NCBI RefSeq assembly: GCF_007748175.1
Contig: NZ_CP037422.1
Coordinates: 186,001 to 250,000, forward strand
DNA from: Gimesia aquarii
GTDB taxonomy: Bacteria; Planctomycetota; Planctomycetia; Planctomycetales; Planctomycetaceae
Direction of reading: 5' to 3'
DNA length: 64,000 nt
Part shown: positions 33,066 to 41,749 of the stretch, one piece after another
Numbering within the stretch: the stretch's first letter is position 1
Layout: every line of letters begins with the position of its first letter
Notes under the pieces: generated by a model
Database searches by the model: none
What the model was told of the DNA's origin: nothing
What the model saw: the letters and a program-made list of their open reading frames with translations, nothing else
Position numbers and translations under genes: made by a program

Positions 33066-34580
33066 ATGCTTGCTGCTCACAATGTTTTACGTTTAACGTT
33101 CATTTTCTTATTATCGATCGCGTTATTTTTACCTTCTTCTGAAACTCAGGCTGCAGAAAAAAAACAGCGCCCCAATATTCTGTTTGCGATAGCCGACGAC
33201 TGGGGTTGGCCGCATGCGGGCGCCTATGGTGACCCCGTTGTCAAAACACCGAACTTTGATCGTCTGGCACGGGAGGGTGTTTTGTTTCAGCATGCTTATA
33301 TTTCATCCCCTTCCTGTACTCCCTCACGGGGGGCGATCCTAACGGGTAAATATCATTGGCAGCTGGAAGCAGGAGCGAATCTGCATTGCATTTTTCCGGA
33401 CAAGTTTCAAACGTATCCTGAAATTTTAAAGGAGCACGGTTATACCGTCGGACATACAGGAAAAGCTTGGGGGCCGGGGCGAACAGAAACTCGCGGCAGA
33501 GAAATTGCAGGGAAACGATTTAAAAACTTTCAGGACTTTCTGAAACAACAAGAAGAGGGAACTCCTTTTTGCTTCTGGTTAGGCAGTGGCGATCCTCATC
33601 GCCCTTATGAACTCGGATCGGGAGCAAAAAGCGGGATGGATCTTTCCAAGATCAAGTTACCAGCCTGTTTTCCTGATGCACCTGAAGTTCGCAGTGATGT
33701 GGCCGACTATTATTGGGAAGTACAACGCTTTGACAAACTGGTGGGAGATGCACTTGCATTGTTAGAGCAAAAAGGCGAACTGGATAACACAATCATTTTT
33801 ATGACCGGCGATCATGGTATGCCTTTCCCACGTAGTAAAAGTTGCCTCTATGATACCGGAGCAAGGGTTCCTCTGGCCGCCCGTTGGCCTGCTAAAATTC
33901 AAGCGGGACGGAAGGTGACTGATTTTGTCAGCCTGATTGACCTGGCTCCTACTTTTTTTGAGGCTGCCGGAGTTGCTATTCCTGCTGATATCACGGGTCG
34001 CAGCTTGACGAATGTTCTATCAGATTCAAAATCGGGCCGAGTGGATACCAGTCGAGGACAGATTTATTTTGGAAAAGAACGGCATGTGCCTTCGCAGGAA
34101 GCTCCCGATATGGGTGGTTATCCCTGTCGGGCGATTCGCACAGATGATTTTCTCTATATCCATAATTATCGACCTGATCGCTGGCCCGCCGGAACGCCGC
34201 ATTACCAAAAGGCGACTTTCCCGGGAACCTGGTATGGTGATTGTGACAATGGGCCGACTAAGACATACATGATTAAGAACAAAGATAAAGATGAGAATCA
34301 TCGCCGACTCTATGAGCTATCCTTTGGCAAATTACCCGCTGAAGAATTATATGATTTACGGAGTGACCCGGACCAATTGAATAATGTTGCTCAGGGAGCC
34401 ATGTACCAAACCATTAAACGAAAGCTTGCTGAAAAATTGCAAAAGCAACTCATAGCCACACATGATCCGCGCGCGATGGGGCAGGGGGCTGAACTGGAAA
34501 AGCACCCCTATTTAGGTGGTGGTCCTAAACATCCGAGTCTGGAAGTTAAAAGAAAAAAACGAGCCAAGAAGAAACAGTAA
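33066..34580 (+). CDS. Exported type I sulfatase
   Basis: 504 residues. Signal peptide at 1-30 (T-Q-A-A). The active-site signature C84-T-P-S-R88 is of the Cys type, needing formylglycine conversion. A-D-D-W-G at 43-47 supplies metal ligands, and M-T-G-D-H-G near 256-261 supplies further ones. G-K-A-W-G-P-G near 132 is family-typical. The C-terminus is strongly basic (K-R-K-K-R-A-K-K-K), unusual for the family. It hydrolyses sulfate esters, probably on sulfated polysaccharides in the periplasm. Co-transcription with the heme protein upstream is likely. No anaerobic or formylglycine-generating enzyme gene is nearby. Confidence 0.92.
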   Translation: MLAAHNVLRLTFIFLLSIALFLPSSETQAAEKKQRPNILFAIADDWGWPHAGAYGDPVVKTPNFDRLAREGVLFQHAYISSPSCTPSRGAILTGKYHWQLEAGANLHCIFPDKFQTYPEILKEHGYTVGHTGKAWGPGRTETRGREIAGKRFKNFQDFLKQQEEGTPFCFWLGSGDPHRPYELGSGAKSGMDLSKIKLPACFPDAPEVRSDVADYYWEVQRFDKLVGDALALLEQKGELDNTIIFMTGDHGMPFPRSKSCLYDTGARVPLAARWPAKIQAGRKVTDFVSLIDLAPTFFEAAGVAIPADITGRSLTNVLSDSKSGRVDTSRGQIYFGKERHVPSQEAPDMGGYPCRAIRTDDFLYIHNYRPDRWPAGTPHYQKATFPGTWYGDCDNGPTKTYMIKNKDKDENHRRLYELSFGKLPAEELYDLRSDPDQLNNVAQGAMYQTIKRKLAEKLQKQLIATHDPRAMGQGAELEKHPYLGGGPKHPSLEVKRKKRAKKKQ

Positions 34581-34591
34581 AATTAAACTCG

Positions 34592-35320
34592 CTATATTTC
34601 GTCTTGAAGCCATGATTGCAATTTAAATTGTATTGAACTCAACTCTTTTGACTTAGCTGTTATATGAAGAGCAGTGCCACCAGCAGAGCGGAATGCGATA
34701 CAGTTTTCTTCTGTGTCATCCAGCAACAACGCGTTTTGAAAGTCAAGTGACCTTTTATGCAACCAATCTCCAAAAAAACGCATCGGTTTTTCTCTTTTGA
34801 GGACGCCCAGCTTACTAGAGCAGAGCACGTCATCGAATAGTTTGACCGTTGATGCGAATGTCGGAAGTGCCTCTTTAAAAACAGGGTTTAATTTGTGGCG
34901 ACTCGTTCTTCGGCACTTAACGCGTTGAATCTGCTCAAAGAAGCAATCCATATTATCAGTTGCGAGTACTATCAAGGCTCCATTTTGTGCTTCCTGTAGA
35001 ATCTTGTGCATACGCGCGTCTGAATGCATCAGTCGGCAGTCATCGACGAGCCTACGGGCTAAGTAATCGGAGTGAAATCGCTTATCTAGTACGATTTCCA
35101 TTGAATCAATAACTTTGTTTGCCTTGACATTACCCCGCATCCAATCGTGGATGAGCCCCTCATTTTGTGTAAATAAACATTTGACAGCACCAGATAGTTG
35201 TTGGTGAAGGGGATGTTGTGGATTTTGTAGAATCGAAATCCAAAACGGATCACGTGACAGAACACCATGCCAATCGACGAAGACCACCTTGTTCCACAGC
35301 GGCAACAAACGATGACTCAA
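34592..35320 (-). CDS. HAD-superfamily-like hydrolase with altered motif I
   Basis: 242 residues. The N-terminus K-V-V-F-V-D-W-H-G-V-L is HAD motif I with the nucleophile D16, but the usual second Asp is His18. Motif II is T121 (L-A-T-D), motif III Lys near 170-178, and motif IV D201-D202 (L-L-L-D-D-T). HAD enzymes are mostly phosphatases; replacing the general acid Asp by His may alter or reduce catalysis. It lies 29 bases after the DUF455 gene on the same strand, probably in one transcript. Substrate unknown. Confidence 0.7.
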   Translation of the reverse strand: MSHRLLPLWNKVVFVDWHGVLSRDPFWISILQNPQHPLHQQLSGAVKCLFTQNEGLIHDWMRGNVKANKVIDSMEIVLDKRFHSDYLARRLVDDCRLMHSDARMHKILQEAQNGALIVLATDNMDCFFEQIQRVKCRRTSRHKLNPVFKEALPTFASTVKLFDDVLCSSKLGVLKREKPMRFFGDWLHKRSLDFQNALLLDDTEENCIAFRSAGGTALHITAKSKELSSIQFKLQSWLQDEI

Positions 35321-35349
35321 TATATTATCTCCTGTCTTTCGCTCTGTTA

Positions 35350-36174
35350 TTAATCCAGGCTTTTGGGCTTCTGGTTGGGTGGCACATCCGTTTGGGCTGA
35401 CTGGTAGAGTTGCTCGATGAATTCATCGCTCATGCCTGTTTGCTTGCGTCCTTCACGGTTAAACGTATCTCCTACTGAAAGGGCAGCACGTACCGGCCAG
35501 TGCAGGTGTTGTTCGTAGGTTTCCCAGTCCGAGAGATGATCGGGTTTCAACTGGCGGAGCCAATGCAGGCCGAAAGCGACATGTTGAATTTCGTCGTGAT
35601 AGACCACCTTCATTAATGCGGCACTGCGCTGGTCTCCTGCATCGAGAAAGTATTGTTCGAATTCGAGAGTATGATCGAGATTACGTCCTTCAAACGTGAG
35701 GGGCAGTCCTGCTAAATAGTCAAGAATACTTTCGTAGCTAAGCGCTTTTTTCCAGATATAACAATTCACAGGCAAGCTGCCGAACTCCAGTCCCAGTACA
35801 GAAGCGCGTTCTTTATGCATGCGGGTATGGCGTTGTTCGTCAGCCATGATTTTACACATCCCCAGACGAAAATCAGCTGGAGCATCGGGGAACGCACACA
35901 AAATATATGCCATCACTTCCAAGGCTTGCAGTTCATGATTCGCCATAATGTGATGCGCGAGTGCCCGTTTTTCCTGCTCGACAAACGCAGACGGTTTTGG
36001 CATGGCAGGCGCAGTGCGGGGAGCTGCAAACTGTAAATTTGCAGGACGCGTTGGTTCTTTAATCTGCAGGGGTTTGCCCGGTTGTTGGTCTGTGAATATT
36101 TCTGTGGCGGCAGTCAGTTTTTCTTCGAGTGACTCGCTGAGTAGTATTCGTTCGGCAAATTTACGAATTTCCAT
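35350..36174 (-). CDS. Ferritin-like DUF455 family protein
   Basis: 274 residues. Helical bundle with two carboxylate/His motifs typical of di-iron proteins: N-H-E-L-Q-A-L-E near 79-86 and D-E-Q-R-H near 111-115 in the first half, and H-D-E-I-Q-H near 193-198 in the second. The L-P-V-N region is also characteristic of DUF455. The family is related to ferritin and MiaE-type enzymes, and its reaction is not established. It lies between a methyltransferase and a HAD-like gene. Confidence 0.85.
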   Translation of the reverse strand: MEIRKFAERILLSESLEEKLTAATEIFTDQQPGKPLQIKEPTRPANLQFAAPRTAPAMPKPSAFVEQEKRALAHHIMANHELQALEVMAYILCAFPDAPADFRLGMCKIMADEQRHTRMHKERASVLGLEFGSLPVNCYIWKKALSYESILDYLAGLPLTFEGRNLDHTLEFEQYFLDAGDQRSAALMKVVYHDEIQHVAFGLHWLRQLKPDHLSDWETYEQHLHWPVRAALSVGDTFNREGRKQTGMSDEFIEQLYQSAQTDVPPNQKPKSLD

Positions 36175-36189
36175 AATGGTTTTGGTTCG

Positions 36190-36858
36190 CTAATGGGGAT
36201 TACAGTGTGCTCGAAAGAGAGCGACGCAGCCAATGACTTCGAGTTCTACATCAGTATAACGGCTGGAAAGCTGAGATTGTAACGCATCCAGATTATCAGA
36301 GGCATTGCTGAAGATCTGCTTTTGATTGTAAACGTGCATTAAACGTTTGGCGACGAAGCTCCTGGGCACTCCCGCTTGTAATATAGTAGAGCCGGATATC
36401 GTAGCTCCCGGATTTAACCAGGGGGCAAGATGATCAAACAATGTGGCTTTCGTTTCGAGATTTCCGGGTAGACAATGCAGGAGATAGTTCAGACTAACCG
36501 AATCAAATTTCTGTGATTGTTCTGGTAGCGGTTGTAAAATATCGGCTTGATACACTTCGGGTGTATAACGGCTCGCTCTTTTGGCCGTCACTTCCAAACT
36601 GTTCGAGTTTAAATCGAGTATGCCAAGTCTGACATCAGTAGCGGGAAAGGTGCAATGCTCCAGATAAAAACCGGTTCCGACCCCCACATCTAGATGATTG
36701 GCGGTGAGGCTCTGGTTCATCCAATGTAAGATTTTTTTTGTTCTACATTTCCAGATCAAGGAGTTAGAAATACCAAGTACCCACAAATCGTAAAAAGATA
36801 AAACTTTTTTTGAGTAAACGGCTTGGCCCGCGATACTTTTGTCAGAGGCAGTGTTCAT
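36190..36858 (-). CDS. Class I SAM-dependent methyltransferase
   Basis: 222 residues with the Rossmann signature L-D-V-G-V-G-T-G-F-Y near residues 56-65 (motif I), L-D-L-N-S near 80-84 (motif II) and D-S-V-S-L-N-Y-L near 117-124 (motif IV). The N-terminus has two hydrophobic aromatic patches and Y-D-L-W, as in methyltransferases acting on lipids or small molecules. It is 15 bases upstream of the DUF455 gene. Substrate unknown. Confidence 0.85.
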   Translation of the reverse strand: MNTASDKSIAGQAVYSKKVLSFYDLWVLGISNSLIWKCRTKKILHWMNQSLTANHLDVGVGTGFYLEHCTFPATDVRLGILDLNSNSLEVTAKRASRYTPEVYQADILQPLPEQSQKFDSVSLNYLLHCLPGNLETKATLFDHLAPWLNPGATISGSTILQAGVPRSFVAKRLMHVYNQKQIFSNASDNLDALQSQLSSRYTDVELEVIGCVALFRAHCNPH

Positions 36859-36899
36859 TTTGATGGCAAATTATTTTTGGTTGTTTTTTCAGAGACTGA

Positions 36900-38030
36900 T
36901 TAGCTTGTGGCTCTCACCAGGAATCCTCCTGGCAGTCGTTTGACAACCTTTCGCATTTCCAGAATCGTAAGTGTGGAAAGGATGCGTGAGGAGTCCAGAT
37001 GGCTTGATTGTACAATATCGTTTAAATGCTGTGGCTCAAGAGTGACAAGATTTAAGATGTTTTGTTCAAAATCACTCAATGACAGTTCACGGGGAGTATG
37101 AATTTCTCGGTGTTGTGTTGTGACTACGGGCGCCATCAGAGGACCGAGCCCTTCCAGAATATCTTCGATATCGCGCACGAGCATTGCTCCGTCGCGAATC
37201 AGATCATGGCAGCCTGCACTCGCAGGGTGGTCAATGCGACCAGGAACTGCAAACACATCGCGACCTTGTTCATAAGCATGTCGTGCGGTGTGAAGTGCGC
37301 CGCTTTTACGACCTGCTTCAATGAGAACAACACCCATTGAGAGACCGCTGATGATGCGATTGCGTTGTGGAAACAGACCGGCAACCGGAGCCTGATCGAG
37401 GGGGAACTCTGTAACCAGCGCGCCCTGGTTGGCAACTTTCTCTGATAATTCCTGATGTTCAAGAGGGTAAATATGGGAGAGCCCGGTTGCCATCACGGCA
37501 ATTGTTCGCCCACCAGCTTTGAGGGCACCCCTGTGCGCGGCCTGATCGATTCCTCGCGCAAGTCCACTCACAACGGTGATACCGGCACGTGCCAGCGCGC
37601 CTGCGAGTTTTTCTGCCTGTTGTAATCCATAAGTCGTGCATTTTCGAGATCCGACAATGGCAACGGCTAACTCGTCTTCTGGTAGCAGAGTCCCGTTACA
37701 GTACAGCAGCGATGGTGGGTCGGGCATTTCTTTTAACAGAGAAGGATAATTCTGTGTTTCTTCAGTGAGGATCTGAAATTCTGATTCTCGACAGCGTTTT
37801 AGTTCCTCCTCGGCACTGGATTTGGCAGAACGATAGATGATGGCGTTTGCCAGTTTGGTTCCGACACCGGGTACATTGAGAAGCTCCTGCCGAGGCGCAT
37901 TCAAGATGCGAGAGGCCGAACCAAATTGTTCCATTAAAGCATGCCGAATGCGCGGACCAACCCCCTGAATCAGATTCAGTTGAATCTGTTCGAGAAGTCT
38001 TTGATCCGATTCTGGGAGCCTTTCATCCAT
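36900..38030 (-). CDS. dprA: DNA-processing protein DprA
   Basis: 376 residues from ATG 38030, with an agagg ribosome site; a TTG at 38060 would add ten residues. An N-terminal HhH/SAM-like domain (G-V-G-P-R, N-V-P-G-V-G) precedes the DprA Rossmann domain: A-I-V-G-S-R-K, S-G-L-A-R-G-I-D, F-P-x-R-N-R-I-I, E-A-G-R-K-S-G-A-L. A winged-helix C-terminal domain (about 310-376) is also present. DprA loads RecA on incoming single-stranded DNA in natural transformation. comM at 48105-49640, another competence gene, lies in the same window. Confidence 0.95.
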   Translation of the reverse strand: MDERLPESDQRLLEQIQLNLIQGVGPRIRHALMEQFGSASRILNAPRQELLNVPGVGTKLANAIIYRSAKSSAEEELKRCRESEFQILTEETQNYPSLLKEMPDPPSLLYCNGTLLPEDELAVAIVGSRKCTTYGLQQAEKLAGALARAGITVVSGLARGIDQAAHRGALKAGGRTIAVMATGLSHIYPLEHQELSEKVANQGALVTEFPLDQAPVAGLFPQRNRIISGLSMGVVLIEAGRKSGALHTARHAYEQGRDVFAVPGRIDHPASAGCHDLIRDGAMLVRDIEDILEGLGPLMAPVVTTQHREIHTPRELSLSDFEQNILNLVTLEPQHLNDIVQSSHLDSSRILSTLTILEMRKVVKRLPGGFLVRATS

Positions 38031-38218
38031 CTTCACAAGTACCTCTGAGCACAATATCAAATTCGTAATTCACGAACGTACATGTTCTCATAATGGTTGT
38101 GAAAAAACAACTAAGATCGATACCAATCTCAGTGATGCTGGTGCTCACGCTTGACAGCAACCGTGTTCAGGCTCTAAACACGAAACACAACATCTAAAAC
38201 TCTGCAAAGGTCAAGTGT

Positions 38219-38365
38219 ATGCTGGACAAGTTATTTTTTATTTTCGCCTGCATCATCATCCCCGTTCTCTGGGGAGTGATCGTCAATTGGATTTTTAACC
38301 AATGGCGTGATCGCTCCGATGATCGATCAGATGATGATTACATTTTCCCCGACTATCAAATCTGA
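38219..38365 (+). CDS. Small single-span membrane protein upstream of the TauE-like exporter
   Basis: 48 residues, ATG 38219 with an aaaggt ribosome site about seven bases upstream. A hydrophobic segment at about 4-27 is followed by a very charged tail rich in Asp and Arg (R-D-R-S-D-D-R-S-D-D-D). It ends 12 bases before the exporter gene and is probably co-transcribed. No family recognised; it might be an accessory subunit. Confidence 0.55.
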   Translation: MLDKLFFIFACIIIPVLWGVIVNWIFNQWRDRSDDRSDDDYIFPDYQI

Positions 38366-38377
38366 GGCGAATTGAGT

Positions 38378-39256
38378 ATGGGCTTCGGATTGATCGATTT
38401 TTTTGCGATTTCTTTAGCGGGAGGCCTGATTGGTTTCCTGGCAGGAATGTTCGGTGTTGGTGGCGGATTTCTATTAGTTCCCATCTTACATATTGTATTA
38501 GGGATTCCCATGGAATTAGCAGTGGGTGCCAGTGTCTGTCAGGTCTTGGGGCCGGCAACCACCTCGTTACTGGCACGAAAAATACGATTCCGTGACTTAT
38601 TTTTCCCACTGGTGATTACCGGGGGTTTATTATTTGGTGTCATAGCGGGAACAGGAATTCTGGAACATGCGAAAGAGTTGGCCCCAATCGGTGTCAATGG
38701 AAAAACAATCCGCATGGCCGATTTAGTTGTATTAGTTGCGTATTTTGTGATGTTGCTGGGGCTGGGAATCATTTCTCTGAAAAGTGCCCGTCGTTCCGAT
38801 GACGAAATTTCTGGAGCGCTTTTGAAAAAATACTTTCAGATTCCTCCCCTAGTACTATTTCCGGGATTATTTGACGGAAAACTTTCGATTCCCCTCATTG
38901 CCTGGTTTGGACTCGGACTGGGTTTGGTTTCCGGGTTATTAGGAATTAGTGGTGGGATCCTGTTGATGCCGACGTTGATTTTCGGGTTTGGAATTCCCAC
39001 ACATCGTGCGATCTCCTGTAGCCTGGTGATTGTGTGGATTGTGGCATTTCAGTCGACGATCGCGCATGCCTGGCATGGGAATATCAGCATCATCATCGTA
39101 ATCGCGCTACTTGTGGGGGGTACCGTGGGGGCACGTTTAGGCTCAGATTTGAATGCTCGACTCAAAGGCTTGCAGTTAAGACGACAGTTTGGCTGGTTAT
39201 TACTGTCAGTGGCTTTTATGATTGGGGCGCGTCTGGTCTTTCTGTTGGCTGGATGA
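38378..39256 (+). CDS. TauE/SafE-family membrane transporter
   Basis: 292 residues from ATG 38378 (gagg site; a TTG six bases upstream is too close). Eight or nine membrane segments. The characteristic repeated motif occurs twice: G-M-F-G-V-G-G-G-F in the first half and G-L-L-G-I-S-G-G in the second. The family exports sulfite, sulfoacetate or similar organosulfur anions. An exporter of sulfur anions near a sulfatase is suggestive but they are not in one operon. Confidence 0.88.
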   Translation: MGFGLIDFFAISLAGGLIGFLAGMFGVGGGFLLVPILHIVLGIPMELAVGASVCQVLGPATTSLLARKIRFRDLFFPLVITGGLLFGVIAGTGILEHAKELAPIGVNGKTIRMADLVVLVAYFVMLLGLGIISLKSARRSDDEISGALLKKYFQIPPLVLFPGLFDGKLSIPLIAWFGLGLGLVSGLLGISGGILLMPTLIFGFGIPTHRAISCSLVIVWIVAFQSTIAHAWHGNISIIIVIALLVGGTVGARLGSDLNARLKGLQLRRQFGWLLLSVAFMIGARLVFLLAG

Positions 39257-39283
39257 AAAACATAATAACAGGGAGAATATTCA

Positions 39284-39865
39284 ATGGCTGATAAATCAAT
39301 TTTGTTTCTCACAGGTGATTTTGTAGAGGACTATGAAATCATGGTTCCTTTTCAAGCACTACAGATGGTCGGTTATCAAGTTGACGTAGTTTGTCCTGAT
39401 AAAAAAGCAGGAGAAATCATTCGGACGGCGGTTCATGATTTCGAAGGCGATCAGACCTATACTGAAAAACCGGGACACAATTTTGTATTGAACACTTCAT
39501 TTGCTGAGATCAATCCCGATGATTATGCAGGACTTTTGATTCCCGGTGGCAGGGCTCCTGAATATATTCGTCTCAATGAACGTGTTTTGGAGATCACACG
39601 TCATTTTTCAGAAGCCGGTAAACCGATTGCCGCCATTTGTCACGGTTTACAACTCCTGGCGGCTGCAGGTGCTCTTAAAGGCAAAAGTTGTACGGCGTAT
39701 CCTGCCTGCTCATCAGAAGTGAATCTTTCAGGGGGAACTTATGTGGAGACGTCAATTGATGGTGTTCACACCGATGGGAATTTAGTAACAGCGCCGGCAT
39801 GGCCTGCGCACCCGCAGTGGTTAGCTGCCTTTTTAGATGTACTGGGAACCAAAATCGAACTTTAG
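39284..39865 (+). CDS. DJ-1/PfpI family protein
   Basis: 193 residues. The nucleophile elbow A-I-C-H-G is at about 116-120 (Cys118), with the acidic partner in D-F-V-E-D-Y-E near 12-18 and G-G-R-A-P-E near 88-93. This matches the DJ-1/PfpI superfamily, which includes class I glutamine-amidotransferase-like proteases, glyoxalases and chaperones. The exact activity is not determined by the sequence. It starts 27 bases after the exporter gene, suggesting one operon. Confidence 0.88.
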   Translation: MADKSILFLTGDFVEDYEIMVPFQALQMVGYQVDVVCPDKKAGEIIRTAVHDFEGDQTYTEKPGHNFVLNTSFAEINPDDYAGLLIPGGRAPEYIRLNERVLEITRHFSEAGKPIAAICHGLQLLAAAGALKGKSCTAYPACSSEVNLSGGTYVETSIDGVHTDGNLVTAPAWPAHPQWLAAFLDVLGTKIEL

Positions 39866-39896
39866 TTTTTGATGATCCGAATACGAGGAAATACTG

Positions 39897-40385
39897 ATGT
39901 CTTGTTGTCCTTTCAACTGGTCTATGATCGGGGCGGTTCTAGCTGGGTTGGCTGTGATTCTGGGAGCGTTTGCCGCTCATGGAATCGACGGTTATTTCGC
40001 TGAGAAATACCATGGTCAGGTTAAGTCCATCGCTGGAAGCGAAGTTCCAGCGGCTCAGAAGTATCTGAAAGACTTTAAAACTGGCGCAGAGTATCAAATG
40101 TATCATGCATTGGCTTTGATTCTGGTCGGTTTTGCGGGACTCACTTCGCAGAAGAAAAAATTATTGAACTGTGCAGGCTGGTGTTTTCTCCTGGGGATCA
40201 TTTTTTTCTCAGGCAGTCTTTACGTTTTAACTCTGAGCGGTCAAACTTTCTGGGGAGCGATTGCTCCGATTGGCGGTACACTTTTCATTGTTGGTTGGTT
40301 TACGTTTGCGGCAGGAATCTGTTGTTGTGGCGGTGATTCCAACTCTGAAGTTCTCAGCGCGCCCGAAACTCCTTCCTCAACGTGA
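39897..40385 (+). CDS. DUF423 family membrane protein
   Basis: 162 residues with four membrane segments (about 7-28, 70-86, 92-112, 118-145). The family-typical opening G-A-V-L-A-G-L-A-V-I-L-G-A-F-A-A-H-G and the Y-Q-M-Y-H-A-L-A-L segment are clear. The C-terminus adds Cys-Cys-Cys and Ser-rich residues. Function of DUF423 is not known. An insertion of about 30 residues between the first and second segment is longer than usual. Confidence 0.88.
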   Translation: MSCCPFNWSMIGAVLAGLAVILGAFAAHGIDGYFAEKYHGQVKSIAGSEVPAAQKYLKDFKTGAEYQMYHALALILVGFAGLTSQKKKLLNCAGWCFLLGIIFFSGSLYVLTLSGQTFWGAIAPIGGTLFIVGWFTFAAGICCCGGDSNSEVLSAPETPSST

Positions 40386-40387
40386 TG

Positions 40388-40405
40388 CCAGCTATGCTGG
40401 TTTTT
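40388..40405 (+). terminator. Probable intrinsic terminator
   Basis: Stem ccagc (40388-40392) with gctgg (40396-40400), 3-base loop, then ttttt (40401-40405). It is directly after the DUF423 stop codon. The stem is short. Confidence 0.5.
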
Positions 40406-40462
40406 ATTTAATCAACTGATTCTCAGGAATCAGCCCCACCTTACTTCAGGAATGATTTACTC

Positions 40463-41542
40463 ATGCTGATTTTTGATGCACACCTCGATATGGCCTGGAA
40501 CGCATGCGAATGGAATCGGGACCTGGAATTACCAGTCAGTGAAATTCGCAAGTTCGAAAGGCAGTTTGAAAATATTATCCCTGGAGAAGCCACCGTTTCC
40601 TGGCATGCGTTGAGAAAAGGGGGAGTGAGTGTCACCATTTCTACGCTACTGCCGCGGCTACATCGTAAAGATGCTGCTTTGACCCATTACCAGTCAAGAG
40701 AAGCTGCCTATGGTGTGGCAATGGGACAATTGGCCTATTACCGGGCGATGATAGAAGCAGGTGTGTTGAGAGAAATTTCTGACAGTAATACTTTACAGAG
40801 CCACGTTGCTGAATGGGAAGCAAACGAAGCCGATGCACGTGCGGAAGGGAGTACGATTCCGATCGGTTTTATTTTGAGTATGGAAGGCTCACCGCCGATT
40901 CTGTCTCCCGAGCAAATTGAACATTGGTTTGATGCAGGACTGCGTATCTTGGGGCCCGCGCATTATGGTCCGGCACCTTATTGCTATGGAACGGGCAGTG
41001 AAGGAGGGCTCAAAGAACAAGGGCCGGCTTTATTGAAAGAGATGGATCGGGTTGGGATGCTGTTAGATGTGACTCATTTGGCAGATCAATCTTTCTGGGA
41101 AGCATTGGAGATTTATCAAGGCCCTGTTCTCGCCAGCCACCACAATTGTCGGGCTCTCGTCGATGCAGACCGCCAATTGACTGATGAGCAAATCAAAGCA
41201 CTCATTGAACGTGGCGCAGTCATTGGTTGTGCCTTTGATAACTGGATGATTAAGCCAGGCTGGACGATAGGTGTTTCTGATCCAGCAACGACTTCTGTGG
41301 AAGATATTGCCAATCATACCGATCACATCTGTCAGCTCGCCGGGAATGCGAAACATTGTGGTTTGGGAACAGACCTTGATGGCGGCTTTGGTAAGGAACA
41401 AACGCCTCACGATTTAGATACTATTGCCGATCTGGAAATGTACGCAGGGATTCTGGAGAAACGTGGTTATCGCCAGGAAGACATCAAAGGCATTATGTCC
41501 CAGAATTTTATTGACTTCTTTCTGAGAGCGCTGCCAGCATAA
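40463..41542 (+). CDS. Peptidase M19 family dipeptidase
   Basis: 359 residues. Zinc-binding sites of the renal-dipeptidase family are visible: H-L-D in F-D-A-H-L-D (residues 4-9), the bridging Glu in S-M-E-G-S (about 139), H in D-V-T-H-L-A (about 202) and H-H-N-C-R (about 224-228), and the C-terminal G-T-D-L-D-G-G. The family hydrolyses dipeptides and some beta-lactam analogues with two zinc ions. No signal peptide is visible, so it is cytoplasmic. Substrate unknown. Confidence 0.92.
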   Translation: MLIFDAHLDMAWNACEWNRDLELPVSEIRKFERQFENIIPGEATVSWHALRKGGVSVTISTLLPRLHRKDAALTHYQSREAAYGVAMGQLAYYRAMIEAGVLREISDSNTLQSHVAEWEANEADARAEGSTIPIGFILSMEGSPPILSPEQIEHWFDAGLRILGPAHYGPAPYCYGTGSEGGLKEQGPALLKEMDRVGMLLDVTHLADQSFWEALEIYQGPVLASHHNCRALVDADRQLTDEQIKALIERGAVIGCAFDNWMIKPGWTIGVSDPATTSVEDIANHTDHICQLAGNAKHCGLGTDLDGGFGKEQTPHDLDTIADLEMYAGILEKRGYRQEDIKGIMSQNFIDFFLRALPA

Positions 41543-41578
41543 TCAAAATATGATCTGATTATAAATTGCCAAGTCGAA

Positions 41579-41620
41579 AACGTTGTATCTCTATATAAAA
41601 TAACGGGATACAGCGTTTTT
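41579..41620 (+). terminator. Intrinsic terminator after the dipeptidase gene
   Basis: 11-base stem with one G-U pair (41579-41589 with 41607-41617), 17-base loop, then a T-rich tract continuing to about 41627. The stop of the dipeptidase gene is 37 bases upstream. Confidence 0.65.
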
Positions 41621-41749
41621 GTGTTTTTGGTCGAATTCTTTTTGAAAATGTTTCAAGAATTGAACAGGCTGTGCGAATAACTCTGTGTGACGTGGCCGAT
41701 CGGTTTGGCCTACGGTTCCGAATCGAACATTTGTGAGGGAGTTTGGACA

